This document shows, in pieces, positions 45,652 through 56,244 of a DNA stretch of 64,000 nucleotides (position 1 is its first letter; each line of letters begins with the position of its first letter). Made by a program: the position numbers and the translations under genes. The notes under the pieces are model-generated. The model was not told the DNA's origin, did no database searches, and saw only the letters and a program-made list of their open reading frames with translations. The DNA lies in the NCBI GenBank assembly GCA_047967505.1, contig CM106540.1; one strand, written 5' to 3'. This DNA is from Dipteris shenzhenensis (lineage: Eukaryota > Polypodiophyta > Polypodiopsida > Gleicheniales).

Positions 45652-47139
45652 ATGTCGATAAATTTAGACTTCAAAGAGAAGCTGCAGAGGGAAATTAAAG
45701 AGCATTCAAAGACAAAGAATGAGCTACGAAGAACAAGAATGAAGAGAACAATTCTTGGAGATAGACAACGAAGCAAGAGAATTCGAAACATTACGGAGTT
45801 GAAAGCTGGCACTAGAGGATGTAAGTGTAGAGTAGAGAAAGCAAGGTAAGAGCACGTCTTATTTAGCCATTGTATTTGTATATGTGTGTCTTTCTTGCAA
45901 GTAAATCTGTGATATTGCAAAGTGTACTTGTTGCAGGGAAATTTTGAGATCTCAAAAAGAAAACATTGATCCTAATTTAATTCATGTCAAATAAATGAAG
46001 AGTTTAGTCTCCACTATTGTTGCAAAGAACATGATTGAGGAAAAAAAGTTTAAGAAGATAAAACGTGAAGTTATTAAAGACTTTGTGTTGAAAAGTAGAG
46101 CTAATGTCACTAAAATTCAAGAGGCTCTTGATGTGAGCGGAGTGAGCAAAAAAGGATATTCTTCAATTTTTAAAGTTGTGTCATCAACATTAAAAGATCA
46201 ACGGATAAAACGTGTGTTGTTACCAACACCAACACAAGTGTGGAAGGGACGAGGTCTTCTCAACCAAGTACTTTCATATCAAAAGTGTATATGAAAGTGA
46301 AAAGGGACGAGGTTTATTAGACAGTACTTTCATATCAAAAGTGTATATGAAAGTGAAAAGGGAAGCACTACATATAATGCTTGGAATAATTATTTTGTAG
46401 ATCTTAAGCAACTGCAGAGACTAATGGTTAAGTTCTACAATATCACATTTGAAGAATGGAAAGAAGTTTTGAAGTTTGTTGTGAAGCTAGATGAGTGTGA
46501 AATTGTCAAGGAAAACAAGATAGAGAGACTTTCTATCACTTCAATAAATTGAGCACTTGATCAATCGATCACAAGCTCAAAGTACTTCAGTGTCCAATCA
46601 AAAAAGCATGTATGGTTGTTGGGCTCATTTGAGGTATGTAAACTATCAGCTTCCAAATTAGTCTTTGCTCAAGCTGTTATAAATGTTATATGTCTTGCAA
46701 ACCTATGGTTTTAAATGATAGGTGAATGATAGGTGAAGACTAAGGACCATGCAATACTTTACTGGTGGGTATTTCATCAAATAGATATACTATCGATTAT
46801 AAAGAGTCAAGTCCAAAGACGTCAACTTCATGTTCTCCTTGCTTGTACTACAATGAACTAGCACATGTCTTAGATTCTAAATGGTGGAACACAACACCCA
46901 ACAGAGATAAATTAGATAAAAATTTCAAAGCAATTCTTGAGATCCCATTATGCAATGTTCACATTTGTACATTGCATGCATTATGTAGGATCATTGAGAA
47001 ACTAGTTTTCCCATATATTGGATTTGCATGGAAACTTCGACCCGAGAGCAGAAGAAAAGAGGCACTACAATCATTAGAATCAGTGCTATCAAAAATTGGT
47101 CTCCATGGAGGAGATATACATATCACAAAGGATCTTTAA
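45652..47139 (+). pseudogene. Unknown multi-exon ORF remnant with a credible intron
   Basis: The first frame starts at the ATG at 45,652 and is Lys/Arg-rich and helical (EKLQREIKEHSKTKNELRR). At 45,845 it meets a GTAAGA donor; an acceptor TTGCAG ends at 45,936. Splicing the 91-nt intron joins the frame to EILRSQKENIDPNLI, then one TAA (45,992-45,994), then the same frame to 46,294 (KVVSSTLKDQRIKRVLLPTP). Further downstream, 46,410-46,550 reads FYNITFEEWKEVLKFVVKLD, and 46,765-47,139 reads CNVHICTLHALCRIIEKLV and ESVLSKIGLHGGDIHITKD. I recognise no family. Possible identities are a DNA-transposon protein or a decayed host gene. Confidence 0.45.
46246..46358. repeat. 58-bp tandem duplication with a perfect hairpin in each copy
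   Basis: Copies start GGGACGAGGT at 46,246 and 46,304. Each contains ACTTTCATAT and, nine bases later, its exact reverse complement ATATGAAAGT. It interrupts the unknown ORF and introduces its stop. Confidence 0.9.
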
Positions 47140-47982
47140 AAATCCACAAATGGAAAAGATGTCCCTATCAAGCCATCTATTGGTGGAGTAAAGGCTAGAA
47201 GATTTTTTTCTCATCCAAAGAAAAGAAAAATAAATGGCAGTAAAACAACATATGTATCAAGGATAAATCAAAGATCATCATGCAGACGGATTGGCAAGAG
47301 ATGTTAAGGTAGGTGGAAATGCTTAGATAAGGTTTTTGTTTTTTGTGACCAAGCTACCTAGAGCAAGAATGATCCACAAGCATTTGAAGAAGCGGTAAAG
47401 AGTTTTGGAGAGTCAATGAAAGAGGCTTGGACAACATGTAACATCACTCACTAGCAAACAATATTATTTTTGTGTATTTCTAATGCCCACCTGCCTATGT
47501 ATCAAAACAACATATAATCTACAATCTCCTCCCTTTCTTTGTAAAAAATTATGGATGCCCTATAATTTGGTCCACATAGGGAATGGAGAAATCACATTAC
47601 ATGGCACAGAATGCATTCTTTAGACATACACAACATTTTCAAGAAAAACAGAAAGCTAATAGTTTAAAAGAAATCTTTCTATGGTTCTATCGAGGAATAC
47701 CACAAAGGCTTCAATCCAATAAGAAAATCAATACATCATAAGTTAAGCTAGCTTTCAAATTGGCTCAAAAGGAAAGAAGGCGGAAGATTTTAGAGAACGC
47801 AAATGCAGCACAGAGACATGATCAGTGGAGGCACTCAAAGATATTTGTAAACCACAAATGGGTAGATGGAAGCTAAGTTTTAAATCTTTTTCCTCAATAA
47901 TTGTCATTTAATGTAACAAATGTTTTTTTGCAATGAACAATGACTTGGATCTTTCATGCATAAGAAGATAGCACTTATTGTG
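47140..47982. other. No supported gene; possible continuation of the plus-strand relic
   Basis: The plus strand continues in short frames (KPSIGGVKARRFFSHPKKRK near 47,170-47,230, FEEAVKSFGESMKEAW near 47,390) that may extend the 45.65-47.14 kb relic. Stops are frequent. Confidence 0.3.
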
Positions 47983-49861
47983 TCATTGTATGCAACCATT
48001 GAAATATTTGAAATGTAATACATATATTTCTATTTCAAAATGTACATTTTTTTTGTCACGACGAATACACATAAACATAATTAAGACATTCTTAAATGAT
48101 CTGTTCTCACAATTCAAGTCTACTTCCATCTTGTAAAATATACAATGCCATATAGGCTCTTTCTCCAAAGGTTTGCCAACTTTTCTTGGAATACTTCTTG
48201 TAACTTTGATTGGAAACCTTTTTTTCTTGAGCTGAGGAGCAACCAAACTCTTCTCATCTTGTGCAAAAGTTGTTGTCATCGCAGTATGATCTTCATCTGT
48301 TTTGTCGATAAGGAACACCAAAGAAGGCTCTTTATTCTATATGAGCTTATGCTTTCCATAAACTCCAAGGCGAGGGGATTGTTTACACCACAAGATAGTG
48401 CCTAGGAAGTATATGTCAAAAAGTAACCACAAGATAGTGCCTAGGAAGTATATGTCAAAAAGTAATCACAAGATAGTGCCTAGGAAGATATGTAAAAAAG
48501 TAACCAAATCTTGAGCCTTGCTTTCCAACATAACACCCAAAAATAATTAAAGCAAACTGCTTCTCTATCAGAACGATCTTATCTATTTGCCATGATATAG
48601 GATGACCACCCAAAACTTTCGACAAACACTTTGAAAAAATATGTAATAGCAGCTCCATTGTTACGAAGCAATTTGTGAAAAATCAATATCTTTGCAGTAG
48701 ACAGGTCTTTAATATAATGCAAAAGGCTTGATAGTTTATCAAGCCCAAGAATTTTACTTCCAACTGCCCTCAGGTCAAAACGAACAACTTCCATACACAA
48801 AACACACTCAGATTTAAAAACGGTCCATTAAATTGCATATCTAAACTCCAAATTCAAGAAAGGTAGGTGCTTTACCTCAATATTATCATCTTTCTGGAGC
48901 ACATCATCCTTAAACAAGGAGATACCCATCTCCTCCTTCCCCTCGGAGCTCTGACTTATATCCAAGCTTATTGTGAGGCTCATTCATGTTTGCATTTCTT
49001 GGAAGATTGTCTCATCCACATCTTCATACATTTTGGCTTGCTCAAAACAGATGTACAATTCTTTTAAAGGATTGAACATCTTCTAGCTCTAACAAAGGAT
49101 CATCATCAATCTTGACTTCCTTGTCAACCCTGCAAGACTGAGCAATAAGGGTAATTGCATTATCCTCTCTCAAATTGAATAGACACTATATGTCATACAA
49201 CAAGACATGTATACTCTTTTCCCTCAATGTTGAAAGAGGGAAGAAAGGGCACAGTGAGGTTAGAGCTTTCAGCCTCAATGTCATCCACTAGAACAACATC
49301 TCTTAGTGACTCATTTTTTAGAGCCACTAGATCCAATGCTGCAACTGCAAGCTCCTCCTCTTTTGGGTTGATATTCTCTTCCGCATCTTGTATATCTGAC
49401 TTTTGTTCTATTTCCTCTTCCTCATCACTATCCTTTGCCTCCTCAATTGACCCATCAACATAGTATATGTACATTGCAAATGCAAGTGACTCTTCCAGTA
49501 TCCTACAATTGCCATTGTGTATAGTGCAGATTCCCTTATTATAATCTTTAAAACCATCAAATAGTTTGTGCATTTGATACCTAATCTTGTCATTTCTGAA
49601 AATTTCCTTAATATGTACAAAGGTTTTATTGTTGACAACTTTAGATCCTTCAATTGTCAGCATGTTGAAAGACTCATACACCTCTCCAAGAAAATCCTTG
49701 TGCTATGCCAAAAGAGAATGCAAATCCATCTCCTTATTGAACATATCATGTTATTTGTGATAATGCATTTGACATTCAAACTTCTATACAAATTCAAAAA
49801 GTTGCAGTTGAGGTGACTTCTTTTCCTCGTCCTTTCCCTTAACAACAACTGCCTCTCCACC
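47983..49861 (-). pseudogene. Unknown minus-strand ORF set, acidic, convergent with the previous gene
   Basis: Short minus-strand frames follow one another: 49,860-49,657, 49,681-49,193 (162 codons), 48,800-48,579, 48,658-48,455 and 48,321-47,983. The longest has a strongly acidic middle (SIEEAKDSDEEEEIEQKSD), a positively charged start and a C-terminal LPSFNIEGKEYTCLVV. No domain is recognised. The pieces could be exons of one gene or decayed reading frame. The arrangement, tail-to-tail with the 45.65-47.14 kb relic, is what a two-gene DNA transposon could show, but no terminal repeats were found. Confidence 0.35.
48389..48505. repeat. Three tandem units of 39 bp
   Basis: CAAGATAGTGCCTAGGAAG recurs at 48,391, 48,430 and 48,469 with a 39-bp period; the last copy is slightly shorter. 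Confidence 0.95.
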
Positions 49862-52149
49862 TTTGTCTAAACCCTTCTCTTGACTGCATAATACAAAATT
49901 AAATTTGAGTCCTAGCACATGTAGCTAAAGTAAATAGAAGCACTCAAAAAGCAATTCTCACAAGGAGATTCCTCCTCCCTTACAGCATAAGCTGACAGCA
50001 GGTCAATGGTCTTCCTAAATGGTCTTACTGCATCACTTGCACAAACACACATAAAGGTTAGGTTCCCCTGTTTGAATGTTTGCACATAAATGCAATATGA
50101 ATGTTTTTCAGATTAAATACCTTAAAGTCGTGTTTTCAAGAAAATAATCTTTTCTATGGAAATAATACTATGTACCATAATGTTGGATGAATCATATGCT
50201 TGGACTAGGTGTAGCAGTAATAGGTATTGCCCATAAACATGATATAGGATGTTTCCTAACAATATACGCTCAAATCACATTTTCAAGAAAACACCTTGGC
50301 CTCAAAGTAACAATATCCAAGCTCCAAATAAAACATGAGGTCCAAACAAATTCATATACATCTAAAAAGAAAATGGTCTTAGATCGTGCAAAAGATGAAG
50401 CAAATGCCTAAGATTTGGTGTAGTGGAATTGTGTTCTTAAGCAAACATATAGAAAGGTAGATCAAGAAAACACATGGAAAGGTATATCCAGACTGTGGTA
50501 TATTTAAATACCTGGATTTTTTATCTGCATGGATTTTTCACACTAATAGGTAGGCAAGGATGATGATGGGAGAAAAGCCAAGGCTAAAGTGTTGTCCAGA
50601 TGAAGATGAGGAAGAAGATAAGGCTACGGTGTAGGAGAAAAGTGATGAAGATCAAAACTGTTGAAGGGATGGAGAAAAGTGAAGATAAGAGGAGATGGCA
50701 CAGATATCCATGCAACTCACACTTGTCAGCCACACATGCCAAAAACGATCTTCTAGGTACTAGTGAATTCTTGCACCTATTTTGAGACCAATCCGGCACT
50801 AAGTAGAATTAATCTCCCCTTGTCATCTCCATCTCAAGTTTCATCTTCCTCCCTACTGGCTTACGCTATCCAACCTCACCAACTCCATCACATTGACCCA
50901 CTACAACTCTAGCTCCATCACCAAGACCCACTACAGCTCTAGCTCACCCATCAAGCTGTCTGTTACCCATCAAGCATACCAATAAGGTTAGTCTTTTTGG
51001 TATAATGGTCTTGCTCTATGCATTCTAGAGAATACTACACAAAAATTCGATCCAAAACATGATTTTTCTAGTATCTTCAAGTCTGTTGCTCCAAATCGTG
51101 TTCTCAAGCAAATCAAGGTAGACATAGCACATTTTTCCCATAAACGTGTTATGTGGTCTTTTTTTGCTAAGATACTCTCAAATCGGGTTTTAAAGAAACA
51201 ATCCTAGCCTCTAAGGAACAAGGACTAGGATCCAAGGAAAATTGAGGTCTAGACAAACACAGATCAAGAAAACAATATTACCCATAAATATAGCAAATTC
51301 CAAAGTGGTATATATAAATACCTGGATATTTTCTCTCCATGGCTAGCCTTTGTGACTTGTCTATGGCTCTTGCACAGGTGCAAAAAGGCGCGGATGATGG
51401 CAGGGATGATGTTGTCCAGATGCAGATAAGGATGTGGTGTTGGTTGGAGAAAAGGAAAGAAGATCAAAACTATTGGAGGGATGGAGAAAACTGAAGATAA
51501 GAGGAGATGGCACAACTATGTATGCAAGTCACATCAGTCCTGTCAGCCACACGTGCCAAAAATGGTCTTCTAGGTACGTGTGAATTTAAGCATCTAATCA
51601 TCACATATTTTGAGACCAAGCCGCCACTAAGTAGAGTTAACCTTCTCTTTTCATCTCTATCTTGAGTTTTAGTTGCCTCTGTACTATCTTGTGCTATTCA
51701 ACCTCACCGTTTCCCATCACACAGACCCACTGCAGCTCCAACTCCATCCTGAACCATCATGTGGACCTATCTATCATTAGGAGACACAAGCCAAGGTAAG
51801 AAATTTGGCACCCATCAAGCTCATATTACCTTCATAACTCTAAGGGAGTCATTGTGTTCTGCCTGTTGTTAAGGTAAAATGGTCTTTCTCGAGCTTTTTC
51901 TCAAAGACACTATTTGATTTGTTTCTGTTAAGCACAACTCATCTACATTCTAGAGTATTCTACATCAAAATTAGGAGGATGCTACATCAACCTTATTTGT
52001 TAGAGTATGTTGTAGACAAATTTGCTCTAAAACATGATTTCATCGGTTTCTTTAAATCTTTGCTCCAGTTGCATTTTCAAGCAAATGTTTGCCTAGCTTA
52101 TTTCTTTGGTATGTTTGGATTTATGTTTAGGAGAAGACAACAATAGAGT
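49862..52149. repeat. Diverged tandem repeats of about 0.8-0.9 kb (up to three partial copies)
   Basis: 50.2-51.0 kb and 51.1-51.8 kb align along most of their length: the segments around GGTATATWTAAATACCTGGA (50,498 and 51,309), GATGGAGAAAA with AAGATAAGAGGAGATGGC (about 50,670 and 51,480) and CAGCCACACRTGCCAAAAA (about 50,729 and 51,546). A third partial copy of the CCAAAACATGATTT to TTCTCAAGCAAAT block occurs at about 52,020-52,085. No coding frame is supported. The last copy ends about 65 bp before the histone-like ATG. Confidence 0.75.
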
Positions 52150-52723
52150 ATGGCAAGAACAAAAGCAACAGCCAGGAAGAAAGGTAAGGGACCTGACATT
52201 GCAGGGGCTGCCACAGCTACATCAAGATCAAAATCCTCAAAGAAGGGCAAGCCTATGCATAGGCTAGCAAGAAACAGGAAGAAAAGAGTCAACCAAGGTA
52301 GATCTATCTTAATGGAGCTCAGGAAGGCATATCCATCAACTGGAATTAGACTTCAGGTGGCAAAGGACTGCATTGCTTGCTCTCCTAGAAGTTGTTAAAG
52401 AGTGGCTTATAGAGTTATTCCAAGACACAATGCTGATAGCAGCATATGCACACAAGTTGACTATAATGAGAAAAGATATCCAAACACTTGTAAGGGTAAG
52501 GTGGAGATATGACAGGATCCTTAATGAAGAGGATTGGGATGATCTTAAAATGAGAAATATACTATTGATACCTCTAGCCAAGAAACCTAAAGCAAATGCA
52601 GTAAAGAAAATCGAGGTCACTCACTCACATGAGACCAGAGGCAAGGTTGCATATGAAGAGTCCCTGAGGGAGAAAGTTAAAGTAACAATTCCTACCTTGG
52701 AATCCCATACATTATTGAGGTAG
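52150..52723 (+). pseudogene. Strongly diverged histone H3-like gene (CENH3-like?), frameshifted
   Basis: The ATG at 52,150 gives MARTKATARKKGKG, the H3 N-terminus (MARTKQTARK in canonical H3). A basic tail of about 50 residues follows, then GRSILMELRKAYPST, aligning with the H3 alpha-N helix (GTVALREIRKYQKST). About 22 residues of the usual alpha-1 region are missing. At about 52,365-52,380 the frame shifts by one, and the 52,373 frame gives LALLEVVKEWLIE, then LFQDTMLIAAYAHKLTIM and KDIQTLVR. These match H3 alpha-2, loop 2 ([21 protein letters not shown]) and alpha-3. The frame runs about 65 residues past the normal H3 end. No intron interrupts the aligned part. Divergence is far beyond H3.1/H3.3, as in CENH3-type variants. 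Confidence 0.7.
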
Positions 52724-53251
52724 TTGCAAATTCAACAGAAGCTACTACAACTTGGACCAAGGATCAGAGTGCAGCATTGTTCCAGTGAGATGGATGTTAG
52801 AAGGATGTCAGTCTCAATAACATTTATTTCAATAATTGGACCCAAAGAACTCTCATCTTGGTCCATTGCCACAAGTTTTGTGCCTATCATCCTGCTACAT
52901 TTAAATTAAAAAGAGAAGATAAAGTTTTGCAAGGCAATCATGTACTTAATGTTGATGGAGTTATGAGCAACCTCACAATACACATTGTTGGCCACCATTC
53001 TATCCCAACTATTATCCAAGAATTTGGGAATTGGAATTTCATCATACCTTTTGCTCTGAATGTCAACATTGACTTACAAACATTAACTGGATAATCTTGA
53101 AAAAGTTCTACTACAAAAGCTATAAATGGCATGAAAACGTTGATTCAACTATTCTGGTAGCAATATTTGGTTTCAGGAAATATTGTACTTCTGAAAACTA
53201 GTTTGGCTCTGTATGATTTTGTGATGCTGCCATCAGGGACTGGCCAATCAA
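52724..53251. other. No supported gene downstream of the H3-like frame
   Basis: Short plus-strand frames continue from the H3-like region (for example 52,858-53,094, with CHKFCAYHPATFKLKREDK), without a known domain. They may be 3' sequence of the same decayed gene. Confidence 0.3.
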
Positions 53252-53923
53252 TTGTATTCCACGCCAGGAGATCTTTCTTTTTTAATAAACCATGTGAGTG
53301 AGCATTATCCACATCAATTGATAAAAGTGATCATAAAAAATATACCTGATTCAGCCAGCTTTGTTGATTTTCTACCTTTGTACTATAGCTCCCCAATAGC
53401 ACCATGTAAAGCATCAAAGAATCCCAATATGCACTCCATTGGTTACCACTCTTCATCTGATGAGGGATATATATCTGAACCAAAACAAAGATCCTCTGTC
53501 ATAGGAAGCAAAACTTCTTTTGTTTCAACTATTTCATTATACAAATACACTTTTAATTGGGTTGGGTCTATGGTATGGAAGATAAGTAGGAGAATCTCGC
53601 AATACAAGTTCTCGATGCATGTTGACATGTTGTATCTGAACCTCTCTTACACATTTTGTGCCTTCTTTTTTACTCTGAAATCTTTTACTCTGCCCTTCCA
53701 AGAAGCCAAAAAAGTGTTAGTTGATTGTTGCTTTCTCTTCTTGTTGGGTTGCATTAGCTCACCCATGCTCCTTTCGCCACCATTGCTATCCTTTTCCAGC
53801 CACCATCCATGGTCACAGTATTGGAAACTTCTACACATGAGATCAGTGAGGCACGTCTTCGTGGCAAAGAGATACTTTGTACATGCACATCTTCGCCAAA
53901 TAGAGCGACAGACCGTTTCCTAG
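53252..53923 (+). other. Unknown 223-codon open frame
   Basis: A plus-strand frame with several Ser-, Tyr- and Phe-rich stretches and hydrophobic runs (LYLNLSYTFCAFFFTLKSF). No family is recognised. The first third (HYPHQLIKVIIKNIPDSASF) looks protein-like; the rest is low-complexity. It overlaps, on the other strand, a GC-richer frame that may be the real one (53,951-53,754). Possibly chance. Confidence 0.2.
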
Positions 53924-53951
53924 TGGCATGACCATAGTTTTTGGTTGCCAT
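53754..53951 (-). other. Possible N-terminus of an unknown gene, minus strand
   Basis: The ATG at 53,951 has a good context (AAATGG) and opens MATKNYGHATRKRSVALFGE, then SISLPRRRASLISC, a basic start typical of nuclear or organellar proteins. The frame ends after 65 codons, in a region with frame changes. No domain is recognised. It could be the first exon of a gene reading toward the H3-like relic. Confidence 0.25.
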
Positions 53952-54898
53952 TTGAAATCCTCACTCTAATACCTAGAAAGTCAAAGAAACACACAACAAA
54001 ATAGTCAAACATTATACTTTATCACTCTAAAGTATTTTACCCAAAGTAATCGATGTTTTTTTTAAAAAAGCTGAATTAAACTTAGAACAAGCAAATGAAA
54101 GGTAAAAGGGCCTTATTGTCTTGAAAGTTTAAGAGCATCACAACAATAGTAATGCAAGGAGGAATGCTTGTCAAAGAGAGAATGGAATGGCTCATTGGCG
54201 AAAGTAAAGGAATGCTTGTTGAAGAGAGAATGGTGCCTGAGAACAAGAGAAAGTGGATGGTTGTTTTGGGTCACCACACGGGAAGGTTTCGAAATGGAGC
54301 TCTGTTTTGATTAATGAAATTTTAAATTTTAGTAAAGGTAATCTATGATCACAACTTTGAGACCCAGCGAATCGGGTCTCTAGCTTGTCGCAGACACGTC
54401 GGTTTACTCATTTAGTAAATCCTTGCTCAAGATGCTGTAGTTGAGACAATATTACCCTTATGCAGCTTGGGTGATTCCTTGCTAGGGTAGAGGAATGGAC
54501 GCGCAAAGAGCCCAATGCCTGTGGAAGGTCATGATCACACCATATGCTTTGACTACCACCAATGATATCAGTGTCATTTTCTTTTGTTGCGACTCGTCAA
54601 CAACGTATCCACGATCGCACTAGCATGTCAATGGAATTTTTTGAGGCCCCGAGGTATTTTGAGATTCAAGTCACCCCATCTCCGCGGAATGAGAATGCTA
54701 CTGGCTCTATCGACGTGCCCGATGATAGATTCCTTCTTGCAAGTAATAGTCCATTGACTGCAAAGTGAGAGAAAATGTGGGTTCTTCGCAAAAACATTGC
54801 CCTAGCAAAGAGCCTGTTCGCGGCCCTGAAGTGACGCAATCCTCTAGTAGCAGTACTCACACATGTATTCTCGAATTTCTCCTCTTGATCGAGAAACG
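53952..54898. other. Intergenic region upstream of the CDKB-like gene; no gene seen
   Basis: The plus-strand frame 54,562-54,768 has no recognised domain. From about 54,470 to 54,930 the sequence is GC-richer and less repetitive than elsewhere, compatible with a host promoter or a lost exon. Confidence 0.35.
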
Positions 54899-54921
54899 GC
54901 ATCCACAAGTTTTGTGGATGC
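54899..54921. promoter_or_regulatory. Perfect inverted repeat, 10-bp arms
   Basis: GCATCCACAA and its exact reverse complement TTGTGGATGC are separated by 3 bases. It directly abuts the E2F-type palindrome at 54,922. Confidence 0.8.
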
Positions 54922-54934
54922 TTTGGCGCCAAAA
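54922..54934. promoter_or_regulatory. Palindromic E2F/DP-type site (TTTGGCGCCAAAA)
   Basis: TTTGGCGCCAAA is a 12-bp palindrome that contains the plant E2F consensus TTTSSCGC on both strands. It lies 399 bp before the kinase ATG. E2F control of a CDKB gene is known in Arabidopsis (CDKB1;1). Use here is inferred. An AACGG core, as in mitosis-specific activator elements, lies at about 54,895-54,899. Confidence 0.55.
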
Positions 54935-55332
54935 TATGCCGAAATGAATATGGAATTTCGCGGTTGGAAATCGGATTAATGTGAAGGGTGGAGTGTTGTT
55001 GTTAATGAAGTTAATCAATCATGTAATTAAATTATGGTGGTCCACTAACCTAATCAACTTAGGTTAATCATTGATAAGGTTTAACTATGTTAAATAATTA
55101 ATTGGATGTGAACAGAGTACAATTAGAGAGGCTTTAATTGGAAAACCAATAGTTCCAAAATCATGAACACGGCGGAGATGCCAGCTTTTTTTTTCATAAA
55201 ATGTGAAAAAACTTAAATAAAGCTTTTTGGGAGGCTGCGTTTGAGACCAAAATCCGGATACGCTTTTAAGAAATGTCTTGTCCATGTACACGCACCACCT
55301 TTGTTAGTCTTTTCTTCATTGTTGCAGCAGCC

Positions 55333-56229
55333 ATGGATTGCTACGAGAAACTCCAGCTGATCGGCCGGGGCAACTACGGCAAGGTCTTCAAAGCTCGCGA
55401 CAAGCTCTCCGGTCGCTTGGTCGCCATCAAGGAAACTATTGTCCCCTTAGATGACCATCTCCAGCCGCCCAAAGGCCTTCCCTCCACCTCCCTACGTGAG
55501 ATTTCGCTCCTCCACCTCCTCTCTCGTTGCCCTCACGTCGTTCGCCTTCTCTCCGTCGAGTACCTCCACAAGAAAGGAAAATCCTTCCTCTGCCTCGTCA
55601 TGGAATTCCTCGATACTGATCTTCACCAGTTCATCCTCCGATCTCACGCTCCCTTCCCTTGTCACACTGTCAAGAGCCTCATGTATCAACTATTCAAAGG
55701 AGTCGCTTACTGTCACCAGTATGGGGTTCTGCACCGAGACTTGAAGCCACAGAATCTCCTGATCGATGAGCAGAGCGGAGTTTTAAAAGTTGCAGACTTT
55801 GGACTTGGAAGAGCCTGTAGTCTCGAACCCTCCCATTGCTACACTACTGAGGTCATCACTCTCTGGTATCGGGCACCTGAGCTGCTTCTAGGGGCCACCC
55901 ATTATTCTAGTGCAGTTGATATTTGGTCAGTGGGATGCATTTTTGCTGAGCTCGTTCGGGGGCAGCCGTTGTTCCCTGGGCATTCTGAGATTGATCAACT
56001 TTCTTGCATATTTCGTTTGTTGGGGACTCCCACCAAAGAAGTTTGGCCTGAAGTGCATGAAGTGATCGATTGGCACATTTTTCCTGTCTGCAACTCGCAA
56101 AATTTGTCCAAGCTAATGCCCAACCTTTGTCCGGATGGAGTAGATCTTCTTTGCAAAATGTTATGTTATGAACCCTCCAAGCGCATCACTGCGGGTGCAG
56201 CCCTCCAGCATGCTTATTTTGTGTCTTAA
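55333..56229 (+). CDS. CDKB: B-type cyclin-dependent kinase-like protein, intronless, 298 aa
   Basis: A complete Ser/Thr kinase in one frame. The start is taken at 55,333 (context GCAGCCATGG, protein MDCYEKLQL) rather than the in-frame ATG at 55,273, because family proteins begin here. Motifs: Gly loop GRGNYGKV (11-18), Lys33, cyclin-binding helix PSTSLRE (50-56), HRDLKPQN (134-141), DFGLGR (155-160), T-loop Thr near 171, WYRAPE (178-183), then HYSSAVDIWSVGCIFAEL and RLLGTPTKEVWP. The DWHIFP plus QNLS segment and LGLGR-type motif are CDKB-like, and length fits (about 300-315). Plant CDKBs promote the G2/M transition with B-type cyclins. Oddities: Thr14 is Asn, with Tyr15 kept; PSTSLRE is intermediate between PSTAIRE and PPTALRE; about six extra residues lie before it. 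Lack of introns suggests a retrocopy, yet the frame is intact. Confidence 0.92.
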   Translation: MDCYEKLQLIGRGNYGKVFKARDKLSGRLVAIKETIVPLDDHLQPPKGLPSTSLREISLLHLLSRCPHVVRLLSVEYLHKKGKSFLCLVMEFLDTDLHQFILRSHAPFPCHTVKSLMYQLFKGVAYCHQYGVLHRDLKPQNLLIDEQSGVLKVADFGLGRACSLEPSHCYTTEVITLWYRAPELLLGATHYSSAVDIWSVGCIFAELVRGQPLFPGHSEIDQLSCIFRLLGTPTKEVWPEVHEVIDWHIFPVCNSQNLSKLMPNLCPDGVDLLCKMLCYEPSKRITAGAALQHAYFVS

Positions 56230-56244
56230 AGATGTATAGAAAAA

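Noticed and set aside
48389-48505. CRISPR-like short repeats (39-bp period)
   Set aside because: Three adjacent near-identical units without unique spacers in a plant nuclear context: an ordinary minisatellite.
55273-55332. Upstream in-frame ATG adding 20 residues to the kinase
   Set aside because: The kinase family starts at MDxYEK-type sequence and the ATG at 55,333 has the stronger context. The extension is hydrophobic/Cys-rich and not conserved in the family as I know it.
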